DNA from: Massilia putida
Lineage (GTDB): Bacteria; Pseudomonadota; Gammaproteobacteria; Burkholderiales; Burkholderiaceae_D
Length of the DNA stretch: 64,000 nt
Assembly (NCBI RefSeq): GCF_001941825.1
Contig: NZ_CP019038.1
Location: 744,001-808,000, forward strand
Direction of reading: 5' to 3'
Shown: positions 18,112 to 27,148 of the stretch, piece after piece
Position numbering within the stretch: position 1 is the stretch's first letter
Layout of the letters: the number at the start of each line of letters is the position of its first letter
Position numbers and translations under genes: made by a program
Notes under the pieces: model-generated
Database searches by the model: none
The model's input: the letters and a program-made list of their open reading frames with translations, nothing else
Told to the model about the DNA's origin: nothing

Positions 18112-20502
18112 TTATGCCACCGTCAGCGTGGCCTTCTTCAGGTCGACGCTGTTCGGTCCTGCGAAAATGGTGAACGTCCCGGGCTCGACGACGCGTTTCA
18201 TGTCGGCGTTGTAGAACCACAGGTCGGACGGTTTGATGTCGAACGTGACGGTGCGCTTTTCGCCCGGCTCCAGGGTGACGCGCCGGAAACCCTTCAGTTC
18301 GAGCAGCGGGCGGGTGACGGAGCTGACGTCGTCGCGGATGTACATCTGCACGACCTCGTCGCCGCGCACGGCGCCGGTGTTCTGCACGTCGACCTGCACC
18401 TGGGTCGTGCCGTTCGTCGCGATCCGGTCCTTCGCGAGGCGCGGCGCGGAGATGTCGAAGCGCGTGTACGACAGGCCGTAGCCGAACGGGTACAGCGGCG
18501 TCGTCACGCCGTCGATGTAGCCGCGGCGGCTGCTCGGCTTGCGGTTGTAGAACATCGGCAGCTGGCCGACGTTGCGCGCGATGGTCACGGGCAGCTTGCC
18601 GCCCGGGTTCGCGCGGCCGAAGATCAGGTCGGCGACGGCGTTCCCCGTCTCCTGCCCCATGTACCAGCATTCCATCAGCGCATCGGCGCGCTCGGCCAGG
18701 TAATTCACGGACAGCGGACGGCCGTTCAGCAGCAGCACGACGGTCGGCTTGTTCAGCGCGAAGATGGCGCGTGCGAGGTCGTTCTGCTGGCCGACCAGGT
18801 CGAGCGTGGTGCGGTCGCCCAGGTGGTTGTCGGCCCACGCTTCGCGCGCCGTCTGTTCGTTATCGCCCAGGACCATGACGATGGTGTCGGCCTTCTTCGC
18901 GGCTTCCACCGCCTCAAGGATCAGGCGCGCATTGACCTCGGGCTTGGTCCACACGATCTCGTCCTGGCCCCACACATGGCCTTCCGTCAGGCGCACGCCT
19001 TCCGAATAGTCCAGCGCGAAGCCGTGGGCCTGCGCTTCCTTCTGCAACGCCTCGTGGATGGAGACGACATGGCGCGGCTTGTCCGAATAGCCGCCGATCG
19101 GGGTGTCCTTCGCATGCGTGCCGACCAGCAGCAGCTTGCCGACCTTCTGCGGCGCGAGCGGCAACAGTCCTTTGTCGTTTTTCAGCAGCACCGCTGTACG
19201 CTGGGCCGCTTTGCGCGCGAGGGCGATCGCCTCCGGCGTGGCCGTGCGGGCCTCGGCCTGGGCGGCGTCGGCGTACGGGTTCTCGAACAGGCCCGCCTCG
19301 AACTTCAGGCGCAGGATGCGGCGCACGACGGTATCGATCTCGCGCTGCGCGATCTTGCCTTCCTTGACCAGTTCCGCCAGCACCGCATAGCCCGCCGGGT
19401 CCGGCGTCTCGATGTCGACGCCCGCCTTGAACGCGGCGAGGCCCCCTTCCTTCACGGAGCCGACGAGGTGGTGGCGGCTGCCCAATTCGGCCACCGCCAT
19501 GTAGTCGGACACGGTCAGGCCCTGGAAACCCCACTCGCGGCGCAATACGTCCGTCAGCAGCCAGCGGTTGGCGTGCGACGGGATGCCGTCGATCTCGTTA
19601 TACGACGGCATCACGGCCGCGATCTTCGTCTCCTTGATGATCTTTTCGAAGGGCGGGAAGAACTCTTCGCGCAGCGCGCGCTCGCCCACGTTGGCGGGGC
19701 CGATGTTGGTGCCGCTCTCCGGCTGGCCGTGGCCCGTCATGTGCTTCAGCGTCGCGTAGACCTTGTCCTTGGCCAGCGGCAGCGAGTCGCCCGAGAAGCC
19801 CAGCACCGCGGCCTTGCCCATCGCGCCGCACACGTGCGGGTCTTCGCCGTAGGTCTCTTCGATGCGGCCCCAGCGCGGCTCGCGCGCCACGTCGACGACG
19901 GGCGCCAGCGCCAGGTTGGCGCCGCGCGCACGCATTTCCTTTGCCGCGAACGAAAAGACCTGCTGGACCAGTTCCGGGTCGAACGTGGACGCCAGGCCGA
20001 TCGCCTGCGGGAAGCTGGTCGCGTCGGGCGCCACGTAGCCGTGCAGCGATTCCTCGTGCATGAAGACGGGGATGCCCAGGCGCGTCTGTTCCATTGCCCA
20101 CTTCTGCACGGCGTTCACGTATTCCGCCGTTTCCTTGGGGCCGCGGTTGCCGACGGCACCCGAGTTGCCCGCGTTGTTGTCGGCGCCGATCTGGCGGTCG
20201 GACGGACGCGCGAACATGCCCATGCCGTTCGGGTGCACGCGCCTGGCCTTCTCGCTCGAGAAGCTCGTGTCGGCGTTCTGCAGATCCTTTTTGGAGAGCC
20301 AGACGCACTGCAGCTGCGCGATCTTTTCATCGAGCGTCATGCGCCCCAGCAGATCTTCCACGCGCGCCGCGACGGGCGCACCTGCCTGCTTATACACCGG
20401 CGCGCCGCCCTTGACGGCCTTGGCCGCCATTGCGCCCGGCACGACGGCCATACCGGCCGCGCCGCTGACCGTGGCCAGAAATTCCCTGCGTTTGATACCC
20501 AT
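18112..20502 (-). CDS. GH3 beta-glucosidase/beta-xylosidase, Tat-exported
   Basis: The protein has 796 residues from the ATG at 20502, chosen because AGGAG lies 11 nt upstream and a twin-arginine signal (KRREFLATVSGAAG) begins there. The GH3 N-terminal barrel carries the nucleophile in GLTVSDYMAVAEL. The (alpha/beta)6 sandwich and C-terminal fibronectin-like domain (RGDEVVQMYIRD, LKGFRRVTLEPGE) follow. Position at the head of the Weimberg operon suggests that it frees xylose or glucose in the periplasm from xylo- or xyloglucan oligosaccharides. The exact sugar specificity cannot be read from the sequence. Confidence 0.88.
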   Translation of the reverse strand: MGIKRREFLATVSGAAGMAVVPGAMAAKAVKGGAPVYKQAGAPVAARVEDLLGRMTLDEKIAQLQCVWLSKKDLQNADTSFSSEKARRVHPNGMGMFARPSDRQIGADNNAGNSGAVGNRGPKETAEYVNAVQKWAMEQTRLGIPVFMHEESLHGYVAPDATSFPQAIGLASTFDPELVQQVFSFAAKEMRARGANLALAPVVDVAREPRWGRIEETYGEDPHVCGAMGKAAVLGFSGDSLPLAKDKVYATLKHMTGHGQPESGTNIGPANVGERALREEFFPPFEKIIKETKIAAVMPSYNEIDGIPSHANRWLLTDVLRREWGFQGLTVSDYMAVAELGSRHHLVGSVKEGGLAAFKAGVDIETPDPAGYAVLAELVKEGKIAQREIDTVVRRILRLKFEAGLFENPYADAAQAEARTATPEAIALARKAAQRTAVLLKNDKGLLPLAPQKVGKLLLVGTHAKDTPIGGYSDKPRHVVSIHEALQKEAQAHGFALDYSEGVRLTEGHVWGQDEIVWTKPEVNARLILEAVEAAKKADTIVMVLGDNEQTAREAWADNHLGDRTTLDLVGQQNDLARAIFALNKPTVVLLLNGRPLSVNYLAERADALMECWYMGQETGNAVADLIFGRANPGGKLPVTIARNVGQLPMFYNRKPSSRRGYIDGVTTPLYPFGYGLSYTRFDISAPRLAKDRIATNGTTQVQVDVQNTGAVRGDEVVQMYIRDDVSSVTRPLLELKGFRRVTLEPGEKRTVTFDIKPSDLWFYNADMKRVVEPGTFTIFAGPNSVDLKKATLTVA

Positions 20503-20592
20503 CGACTCGTGTCTCCTGCTTGTTTTTGTATGTGCCGCCGTGTCGCCGGCGGATGGATCTGGCTGGCATGTGACCAACATTCCAATAACAGA

Positions 20593-20610
20593 AATGTTAC
20601 CGCAACCATT
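20593..20610. promoter_or_regulatory. LacI-type operator upstream of GH3-xyl operon
   Basis: The minus-strand reading is AATGGTTGCGGTAACATT. It differs by one base from the consensus AATGGTTGCGCTAMCATT derived from this window. It lies about 90 bp upstream of the GH3 ATG in a 341-bp gap that otherwise holds only the lacI terminator region. Confidence 0.65.
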
Positions 20611-20764
20611 CCAGTCTAATCGGCCCATTTGGCCCTTGTCAATCAATTATTCGGAAGATGTCCGGCGGAGGCGACGCAACGCGTGCCGGACGCGCGTAGA
20701 AGAGCCCACGCAATGGCGGGACCGGCTGGGAAAGCGGAAAAGCGGGATGTTAGCGTGAACAAAC

Positions 20765-20788
20765 TGCCACACCCGGACGGGTGCGGCA
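20765..20788 (-). terminator. probable terminator of the LacI-family gene
   Basis: In the minus direction TGCCGCACCCG pairs with CGGGTGTGGCA (one mismatch) and is followed by GTTTGTTC. A second 8-bp GC hairpin (CCGGCCGG arms) lies closer to the stop, at about 20810-20836. The T-run is weak. Confidence 0.5.
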
Positions 20789-20843
20789 GGTCATGTGGAA
20801 AGGGTACGGACGGTGCCGGCCGGACGGCGCCGGCCGGGGAGTA

Positions 20844-21956
20844 TCAGCCGGCGCGCTTGCCGGCCGCCAGCGGCAGCAGTGCGGAAGGACGGGTGCGCGG
20901 CGCGGCGTCGGACTGGCGGCGCACCAGTTCGAAGTCCATGCGTACCTGTTCCGGTTCCGCGGCCTCGCCCTCGCGCAGCGCACGCACGCGGCGCACAAGC
21001 GATTGCACGGCTTCGCGCGCCATGCCGGCGATGGGCTGGCGCACGGTCGTCAGCTCCGGCCAGATGGTGGTGGCGAGCGCCGTGTCGTCGAAACCGGTGA
21101 CCGTCAGGTCGCCCGGCACGTCCAGGCCGAGCCGGTGCGCGACGGCGACGGCGGCCGCCGCCATGTCGTCGTTGCTGGCGAAGATCGCGGTGGGACGCTC
21201 TTCCAGCGCCAGCAGGTGTTCGGCGGCGTCCAGGCCGGAGCGGTACGTGAACATGCCTTGCACGACGAGTTCGGGGGACGCGTCGGCGCCGAGTTCCGCG
21301 ATCGCGGCGCGATACCCTTCGAGGCGGCGCGCGCTGGCCGTCTGGTTCGGATGACCGACGACGAAGCCGATGCGGTGGTGCCCCAGGTTGACCAGGTGGC
21401 GCGTCATCGCGTACGCGGCTTGGTAGTCGTCGATGCTGACCGCGCCCACGTGGCTGTCCGGCAGCCCGCACGCCACGACGACGGCCGGGATGTTCGCCTC
21501 CGCGATGGCGGCGAGCACTTCTTCGCTGTCGCACAGCGGCGGCGGCAGGATGATGCCGTCCAGGCCATTGTCGACGAGGCGCCGCGTCTGCTCGGCCTCG
21601 TGCTCGCCGGCCTCGCATTTTTCCACGAACAGCTGGACGTTGTTCAGGCCGGACTGGCTCAGGAGACCGACGAGGAATTCGCTCAGGTAGGCCGCGCTCG
21701 GGTTACTGTACAAGAAGCCGACGCGGATCGGCTTCGAGCCCGCGAGGTTGCGCGCTTCCTGGTTGGGCGTGTAATTCAGTGCCGCCACGGCTTCCGCGAC
21801 CTTGCGCCGCGTGCTGTCGCGCACGAGGCCCTTGCCGTTCATGACGCGCGATACGGTCATCGCGGACACGCCCGCGAGCTTGGCGACGTCGGCCATCGTC
21901 GGCTGGCCCCGGCGCTCCACCTCTTCCTGGACGGACTCTACTTTGGCTTTGGTCAT
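20844..21956 (-). CDS. LacI-family transcriptional regulator
   Basis: The protein has 370 residues from the ATG at 21956, chosen over 21974 because GGGAGAAC precedes it. The N-terminal LacI helix-turn-helix is MADVAKLAGVSAMTVSRVMNGKG (residues 21-43), followed by the hinge region and a periplasmic-binding-like sugar domain (VGFLYSNPSAAYLSEFLVGLL, GFDDTALATTIWPELTTVRQP). It is divergent from GH67 and upstream of the GH3-xyl operon. Two candidate operators lie in its own promoter region, so it may be autoregulated and control the xylose/xylan genes. The effector could be xylose, xylonate or aldotetraouronate-type sugars. Confidence 0.88.
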   Translation of the reverse strand: MTKAKVESVQEEVERRGQPTMADVAKLAGVSAMTVSRVMNGKGLVRDSTRRKVAEAVAALNYTPNQEARNLAGSKPIRVGFLYSNPSAAYLSEFLVGLLSQSGLNNVQLFVEKCEAGEHEAEQTRRLVDNGLDGIILPPPLCDSEEVLAAIAEANIPAVVVACGLPDSHVGAVSIDDYQAAYAMTRHLVNLGHHRIGFVVGHPNQTASARRLEGYRAAIAELGADASPELVVQGMFTYRSGLDAAEHLLALEERPTAIFASNDDMAAAAVAVAHRLGLDVPGDLTVTGFDDTALATTIWPELTTVRQPIAGMAREAVQSLVRRVRALREGEAAEPEQVRMDFELVRRQSDAAPRTRPSALLPLAAGKRAG

Positions 21957-21979
21957 GTTCTCCCGATTCCCCATCGACT

Positions 21980-21997
21980 TTTGTTTGCGCTATCTTA
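21980..21997. promoter_or_regulatory. weaker LacI-type operator at lacI promoter
   Basis: TTTGTTTGCGCTATCTTA keeps the central GTTTGCGCTA of the operator motif and matches 12 of 18 positions. It lies 24 bp upstream of the lacI start. Confidence 0.45.
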
Positions 21998-22046
21998 ACA
22001 CTTGAGGGGCATGCAAAGATAGCCATAAAAATGGACGTAAACACCC

Positions 22047-22059
22047 AGAAATCGATTTC
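22047..22059. promoter_or_regulatory. candidate operator, GAAATCGATTTC palindrome (site 3)
   Basis: GAAATCGATTTC (22048-22059) is a perfect 12-bp palindrome between lacI and GH67, directly next to the other operator type at 22068. Confidence 0.45.
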
Positions 22060-22067
22060 GCATTTTC

Positions 22068-22085
22068 AAAGTTTGCGCTAACATT
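22068..22085. promoter_or_regulatory. LacI-type operator upstream of GH67
   Basis: AAAGTTTGCGCTAACATT matches the window consensus at 16 of 18 positions. It lies about 57 bp upstream of the GH67 ATG in the lacI/GH67 divergent region. Confidence 0.6.
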
Positions 22086-22141
22086 CCTGCGCCGGGCGGG
22101 CCGCCGTATCCGGCGCCCATATAAATACAACGGAGACTACG

Positions 22142-24355
22142 ATGGAACGATTTCTGCGGCACGCCCCTGCGCGGCTGATGGCGGCGCTCGCGCTGCACGT
22201 CCTGCTGGGGCTTGCCGGCACCGGACTTGCCCACGCCGCGCTTGACGACGGCTACGACCTCTGGCTGCGTTACCGGCCCCTCCCCGCCTCTCAACGCGCC
22301 GCGCTGCGATCCGGCGTCACCGGCATCGCAACGCCGGACGATACGCCGACCGTGCACGCCGCCAGCGCGGAACTGAAGCGCGGCCTCGCGGGCCTGCTGG
22401 GACGCGCGGAGAACGCCATCCCGTCCCTCGCCCAGCCCCGTGCCGGCAGCATCGTCCTGTCCCGCGCCGAGCTGCCGGCCGGCCTGCTCGACGCCGACGC
22501 CGTGCGCCGCGGCCTCGCCACGGCGGGCAACGACGGCTTTGTCGTGCGCCGCACGCGCATCAAGGGCGACCCGGTCACGCTCATCGCCGCCAACACGGAC
22601 ATCGGCCTCCTGTACGGCAGCTTCGCGTGGCTGCGCCAGTTGCAACTGGGCGCGGCACCGGACCAGATCGCGCTTCTCGACAAGCCCGCGCTGCCGCTGC
22701 GCGTGCTGAACCACTGGGACAATCTCGACCGCACCGTGGAACGCGGCTATGCGGGCGAATCGATCTGGAACTGGTGGGAGCTCCCGAACATCATCGATCC
22801 GCGTTACACGGATTATGCGCGCGCCAATGCGTCGCTGGGTATCAACGGCACGGTCCTGAACAACGTCAACGCGAAGGCCGAGGTACTGAGCCCGTCCTTC
22901 ATCGCCAAGGCCGCGGCCATCGCGAACGTGCTGCGCCCGTACGGCATGCGCGTGTTCCTGTCGGTCCGCTGGTCGACGCCGCTGGAGCTGAAGGAGACGA
23001 AGACGGCCGACCCGCTCGATCCGCTCGTGGCCGCGTGGTGGGCGCGCAAGGCGGACGAGATCTACCGCAGCATCCCCGACTTCGGCGGCTTCCTCGTGAA
23101 AGCCAATTCGGAAGGCCAGCCGGGCCCGCAGGACTATGGCCGCAACCACGCGGACGGCGCCAACATGCTGGCGCGCGCGCTCGCGCCGCACCAGGGCGTC
23201 GTGATATGGCGCGCCTTCGTCTACAGCCCGCCGGCGCATCCGGATCAGGTCAGCGACCGCGCGGCCCAGGCCTACGACCAGTTCAAGCCGCTGGACGGCA
23301 AATTCGACAAGAACGTGCTCGTGCAGGTGAAGAACGGCGCCATCGACTTCCAGCCGCGCGAGCCCGCGCACCCGCTGTTCGGCGCGATGCCGGACACGCC
23401 GCTGATGATGGAATTCCAGGTGACGAAGGAATACCTCGGCTTCGCCACGCACCTCGTCTATCTCGGCCCGCTGTTCCAGGAAACGCTGCGCTTCGACACC
23501 CGCGCCGGTAACCAGTCGATGACGGTGGCGCGCGTGCTGGAAGGGGCACAGGATGGTCATGTGGGCGGCATCGCCGGCGTCGCGAACATCGGCAGCAGCC
23601 GCAACTGGACCGGCTCCACGTTCGACCAGGCCAACTGGTACGCCTTCGGCCGCCTTGCATGGAACCCGGACCTGGACAGCCGCGCCGTCGCCCGCGAATG
23701 GGCGGCCCAGACTTTCGCGCCGGATGCGCGCGTGGTCGACCCGGTCGTCGACATGATGATGCGTTCGCGCGAGGCCGCCGTCGACTACATGACGCCCCTC
23801 GGCCTGCACCACATCATGGGCACTGGCCACCACCACGGGCCGGCGCCGTGGGTCGACGACCTGGGACGCGCGGACTGGAACCCGGTGTATTACCACCGCG
23901 CGGGCAAGGACGGCATCGGCTTCGACCGCACGGCCACGGGCAGCAATGCCGTGGCCCAGTACGCGCCCGAAGTCGCGCGCCGCTTCGCCGACCCGGCCAC
24001 GACACCGCCCGAATTCCTGCTGTGGTTCCACCACCTGCCGTGGGACTACCGCATGCCGGACGGCCGCACGCTGTGGACCGACCTGGTCAACCACTACGAT
24101 CACGGCGTGGCCGAAGTGGAGGCGATGCAGGCCGAGTGGCAGCGCGTGCGCCCGTTCGTCGACGCGCGCCGCTTCGATGACGTGGCCCAGCGCCTCGCCC
24201 AGCAGCGCCGCGAAGCCCAGTGGTGGCGCGACGCCTGCATCGCCTATTTCCAGCACCGGGCCGGGCTGCCGCTGCCCGCCGGCGTGCGCCCGCCCGCGCA
24301 ATCGCTCGATGACTACCGGAAGCTGACGTTCCCGTTCGCGCCGGGTCACGGCTGA
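22142..24355 (+). CDS. aguA: GH67 alpha-glucuronidase
   Basis: This 737-residue protein has a signal peptide (MAALALHVLLGLAGTGLAHA). GH67 signatures include NHWDNLDRTVERGYAGESIW, VKANSEGQPGPQDYGRNHADGANMLA (catalytic acid region, E324), VQVKNGAIDFQPREP, and HHGPAPWVDDLGRADWNPVYYH. GH67 removes 4-O-methyl-glucuronic acid from the non-reducing-end xylose of aldouronic acids, so it normally follows a GH10 xylanase, which is the next gene. A CGGAG ribosome site precedes the ATG. The signal peptide suggests action in the periplasm. Confidence 0.93.
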   Translation: MERFLRHAPARLMAALALHVLLGLAGTGLAHAALDDGYDLWLRYRPLPASQRAALRSGVTGIATPDDTPTVHAASAELKRGLAGLLGRAENAIPSLAQPRAGSIVLSRAELPAGLLDADAVRRGLATAGNDGFVVRRTRIKGDPVTLIAANTDIGLLYGSFAWLRQLQLGAAPDQIALLDKPALPLRVLNHWDNLDRTVERGYAGESIWNWWELPNIIDPRYTDYARANASLGINGTVLNNVNAKAEVLSPSFIAKAAAIANVLRPYGMRVFLSVRWSTPLELKETKTADPLDPLVAAWWARKADEIYRSIPDFGGFLVKANSEGQPGPQDYGRNHADGANMLARALAPHQGVVIWRAFVYSPPAHPDQVSDRAAQAYDQFKPLDGKFDKNVLVQVKNGAIDFQPREPAHPLFGAMPDTPLMMEFQVTKEYLGFATHLVYLGPLFQETLRFDTRAGNQSMTVARVLEGAQDGHVGGIAGVANIGSSRNWTGSTFDQANWYAFGRLAWNPDLDSRAVAREWAAQTFAPDARVVDPVVDMMMRSREAAVDYMTPLGLHHIMGTGHHHGPAPWVDDLGRADWNPVYYHRAGKDGIGFDRTATGSNAVAQYAPEVARRFADPATTPPEFLLWFHHLPWDYRMPDGRTLWTDLVNHYDHGVAEVEAMQAEWQRVRPFVDARRFDDVAQRLAQQRREAQWWRDACIAYFQHRAGLPLPAGVRPPAQSLDDYRKLTFPFAPGHG

Positions 24356-24393
24356 ATGTTTTACCCCACCACGTAAAAGAGAAGGACAATAGA

Positions 24394-25527
24394 ATGACAT
24401 CGAGACGAGACCTCATCAAAGCCCTTGCCGGCGCCGCCCTGCTGCCGGGCGTCGCGCCGTTCGCGCGCGCCCAGGGCCCCGCGGGCGAACCGCTCAAGGA
24501 CATCGCGGCCCGCAAGGGCATGCGCTTCGGCACCGCCATCAGCGCCGGCCGCAACCAGTTCGGCGATGCCGCCTACCGCGCGCTCGTGGAACGAGAGTGC
24601 AACCTGATCGTGCTCGAAAACGAAATGAAATGGCAGGCGATCGAGCCGGCGCCGGGCAAGCCGAACTTCGGCCCGGCCGACGAGGTGGCCGCCTGGGCGA
24701 AGGACAAAGGCATCGCCGTGCGCGGCCACAACCTGTTCTGGCAGGCGGAGAAATGGCTCCCGGCCTGGGTCGCCAAGCAGAGTTTCGGCCCGCAGCCGGC
24801 CAAGGCCGTCGAACACCTGATGCGCACACACGTCAGCACCGTCTGCGGCCACTTCGGCAAGGCAATCGGCAGCTGGGACGTCGTCAACGAAGCCGTCGAC
24901 CCGGCCGACGGCAAGCTGCGCCAGAACGCCCTCACGCGGCCGCTGGGCGCCGTCGAACAGATCGACCTCGCGTTCCGCCTCGCGCACGAGTACGCGCCGC
25001 ACGCGCAGCTGGTCTACAACGACTACATGCGCGGCGACGCCGGCAGCGCGCGCCACCGCGCCGGCGTCCTGTCCCTGCTCGCCGACCTCAAAAAGCACGG
25101 CACGCCCATCCATGCGCTGGGCCTGCAAAGCCACATCGGCTCCTGGGACGAGACGGACAAGGGCCGCGCGGACCTGATCGAATGGCGTAAATTCCTCGAC
25201 GAGGTGACGGGCATGGGCTACGACCTCCTGATCACGGAACTGGACGTGAACGACCGCCGCCTGCCCGGCGACATCGCCAAACGGGACGCCGGCGTGGCCG
25301 CGGCGACGCGCGACTACCTGGACGTGACCCTGGCGTACCCGCGCCTGCGCGACATCCTCGTGTGGGGCCTCGCCGACAACATCAGCTGGCTCCAGACCTG
25401 GGACGAGGCGCCGCGCACGGACAAGCTGCCGATGCGCCCCACGCCGTTCGACGCCCAGCTGAAAGCGAAGCCGATGCGCCAGGCCATCGCCGACGCCATC
25501 AAGGCGGCGCCGGCACGCCAGGCTTGA
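24394..25527 (+). CDS. GH10 endo-1,4-beta-xylanase, Tat-type signal
   Basis: This 377-residue single-domain GH10 enzyme has the acid/base E166 in WDVVNEAV and nucleophile E282 in LLITELDVND. It also carries the conserved GHNLFWQ, YNDYMRG and LGLQSHIGS stretches. The N-terminus MTSRRDLIKALAGAALLPG is a twin-arginine signal. No carbohydrate-binding domain is present, which suits a periplasmic enzyme acting on imported xylo-oligosaccharides, or a secreted one. It lies 38 bp after GH67 with an AAGGA ribosome site, probably in the same operon. Confidence 0.93.
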   Translation: MTSRRDLIKALAGAALLPGVAPFARAQGPAGEPLKDIAARKGMRFGTAISAGRNQFGDAAYRALVERECNLIVLENEMKWQAIEPAPGKPNFGPADEVAAWAKDKGIAVRGHNLFWQAEKWLPAWVAKQSFGPQPAKAVEHLMRTHVSTVCGHFGKAIGSWDVVNEAVDPADGKLRQNALTRPLGAVEQIDLAFRLAHEYAPHAQLVYNDYMRGDAGSARHRAGVLSLLADLKKHGTPIHALGLQSHIGSWDETDKGRADLIEWRKFLDEVTGMGYDLLITELDVNDRRLPGDIAKRDAGVAAATRDYLDVTLAYPRLRDILVWGLADNISWLQTWDEAPRTDKLPMRPTPFDAQLKAKPMRQAIADAIKAAPARQA

Positions 25528-25532
25528 GGCTT

Positions 25533-25547
25533 CCGATATCGATTCGG
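25533..25547. promoter_or_regulatory. candidate operator, ATCGATT motif (site 4)
   Basis: CCGATATCGATTCGG is a palindrome with one mismatched pair, between GH10 and GH27. It shares ATCGATT with the other sites but not the full arms. Confidence 0.3.
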
Positions 25548-25632
25548 GTATCGGTCGGCGCCCACAAGTGATTGGCGCGCCGGCCGATCGGTCTCTATAC
25601 TCGCGCGACCTCCTTCCACTACCGCCTTCGAC

Positions 25633-27003
25633 ATGGATTCGAACCGCCGCCGCCTCCTGGCCGCCTCCCTCGCCACCGCTGCCGCAGCCGGCATGCCCTC
25701 GTTCGCCGGTGCCGCGGCGCAGAAACGGCGCGCGTCCGCGCCGGTCGCCGGCCTGGCGCCGACGCCGCCCATGGGCTGGAACAGCTGGAACTCGTTCGCG
25801 ACGACGATCACCGAAGCGCAGACGCTGGAGACCGCCGACATCATGGCCGCGAAGCTGCTCCCGTTCGGGTACGACATCCTCACGGTGGACATCCAGTGGT
25901 ACGAGCCGAACGCGAACAGCTATGAATACCGCAAGGATGCGGAGCTGACGATGGACCAGCACGGCCGCCTGCTGCCGGCCCCGAACCGGTTTCCGTCGGC
26001 GGCGGACGGCGCCGGCTTCAAGAAGCTCGCCGACCAGATCCATGCCCGCGGCATGAAGTTCGGTATCCACGTCATGCGCGGCATCCCGCGCCAGGCCGTG
26101 CGCCGGAACACCCCAATCCTCGGCACGAACCTCCACGCGCGCGACATCGCCGACACGGAATCGGTCTGCACGTGGAACGGCGACATGTACGGCGTCGACA
26201 TGACGAAGCCCGGCGCGCAAGCCTATTACGACTCGGTCTTCAAGCAGTATGCGGCGTGGGGCGTCGACTTCGTCAAGATGGACGACATGTCGCGCCCGTA
26301 TGAAAAGAACTGGCGCGAGATCGAGGGCGCGCACAAGGCCATCGCGGCCAGCGGCCGCCCCATCGTCCTGAGCCTTTCGCCGGGCGAGACCGACCTGCGC
26401 TGGGCCGACCACGTGCCGCATTACGCGCAGATGTGGCGCATCTCCGACGACTTCTGGGACGAGTGGCGCCTGCTCGCCGAACAATTCCAGCGCCTGGAAA
26501 ACTGGAACCCGACCATGCGCGACAACGCGTGGCCCGACGCCGACATGCTGCCCCTTGGCCGCCTCGCGCTGGGCGCGCGCGACACCAGGTTCACACCCGA
26601 CGAACAGCAGACCCTGATGACCTTGTGGAGCATCGCGCGCTCGCCGCTGATCATGGGCGGCGACCTGCGCCACCTGGATGCGAAGACGCTCGCGCTGCTG
26701 ACGAACCCGGAGGTGCTCGCCGTGAACCAGCGCGGCCGCGACAACCGTCCGCACCGGGCCGATGCCGGCATGCGCATCTGGAGCGCCCGCCCGACGGACA
26801 AGCGCGGCGTGCAATACCTGGCGCTGTTCAACACGTCCGACGCGCCGGCCGGCATCGTGTTCGACCTGTCGCGCCTTGACCTGGGCGACCGCGCCGTGGC
26901 GGTACGCGATCTGTGGGCCCGGCGCGACCAGGGCACGGCCCGCGGCGCGATCCGCGCCACGCTGCCGCCGCACGGCTCGGCGCTGCTGGGCCTCACCGCC
27001 TGA
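25633..27003 (+). CDS. GH27 alpha-galactosidase
   Basis: This 456-residue protein begins with a twin-arginine-like signal (NRRRLLAASLATAAAAG). The GH27 barrel opens with PPMGWNSWNSFATTI. The nucleophile D217 lies in FVKMDDMS and the acid/base D272 in RISDDFWDEW. A C-terminal beta-sandwich follows. The enzyme removes alpha-galactose, for example from galactosylated hemicellulose oligomers. The divergence around MDDMSRP suggests that beta-L-arabinopyranosidase activity, known in this family, cannot be excluded. It follows GH10 by 105 bp and no strong ribosome site is visible. Confidence 0.88.
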   Translation: MDSNRRRLLAASLATAAAAGMPSFAGAAAQKRRASAPVAGLAPTPPMGWNSWNSFATTITEAQTLETADIMAAKLLPFGYDILTVDIQWYEPNANSYEYRKDAELTMDQHGRLLPAPNRFPSAADGAGFKKLADQIHARGMKFGIHVMRGIPRQAVRRNTPILGTNLHARDIADTESVCTWNGDMYGVDMTKPGAQAYYDSVFKQYAAWGVDFVKMDDMSRPYEKNWREIEGAHKAIAASGRPIVLSLSPGETDLRWADHVPHYAQMWRISDDFWDEWRLLAEQFQRLENWNPTMRDNAWPDADMLPLGRLALGARDTRFTPDEQQTLMTLWSIARSPLIMGGDLRHLDAKTLALLTNPEVLAVNQRGRDNRPHRADAGMRIWSARPTDKRGVQYLALFNTSDAPAGIVFDLSRLDLGDRAVAVRDLWARRDQGTARGAIRATLPPHGSALLGLTA

Positions 27004-27148
27004 GCGAAGCGCCGGCGTGACAAAGGGTGACTATTCGAAGCGCATACCCTGGCAGTATGGCGACGGTATAAAAATTAGAACATGATGGCTGTAATGGGCT
27101 CCGTCCCTGATAAGATCACACAGCCATCACGTTCCGTCTGTCGACTTC

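Noticed and set aside
20808..20840. A GC-rich 8-bp hairpin directly after lacI as an intrinsic terminator
   Set aside because: It has no T-run. The next hairpin at 20765-20788 is a better candidate and is listed instead.
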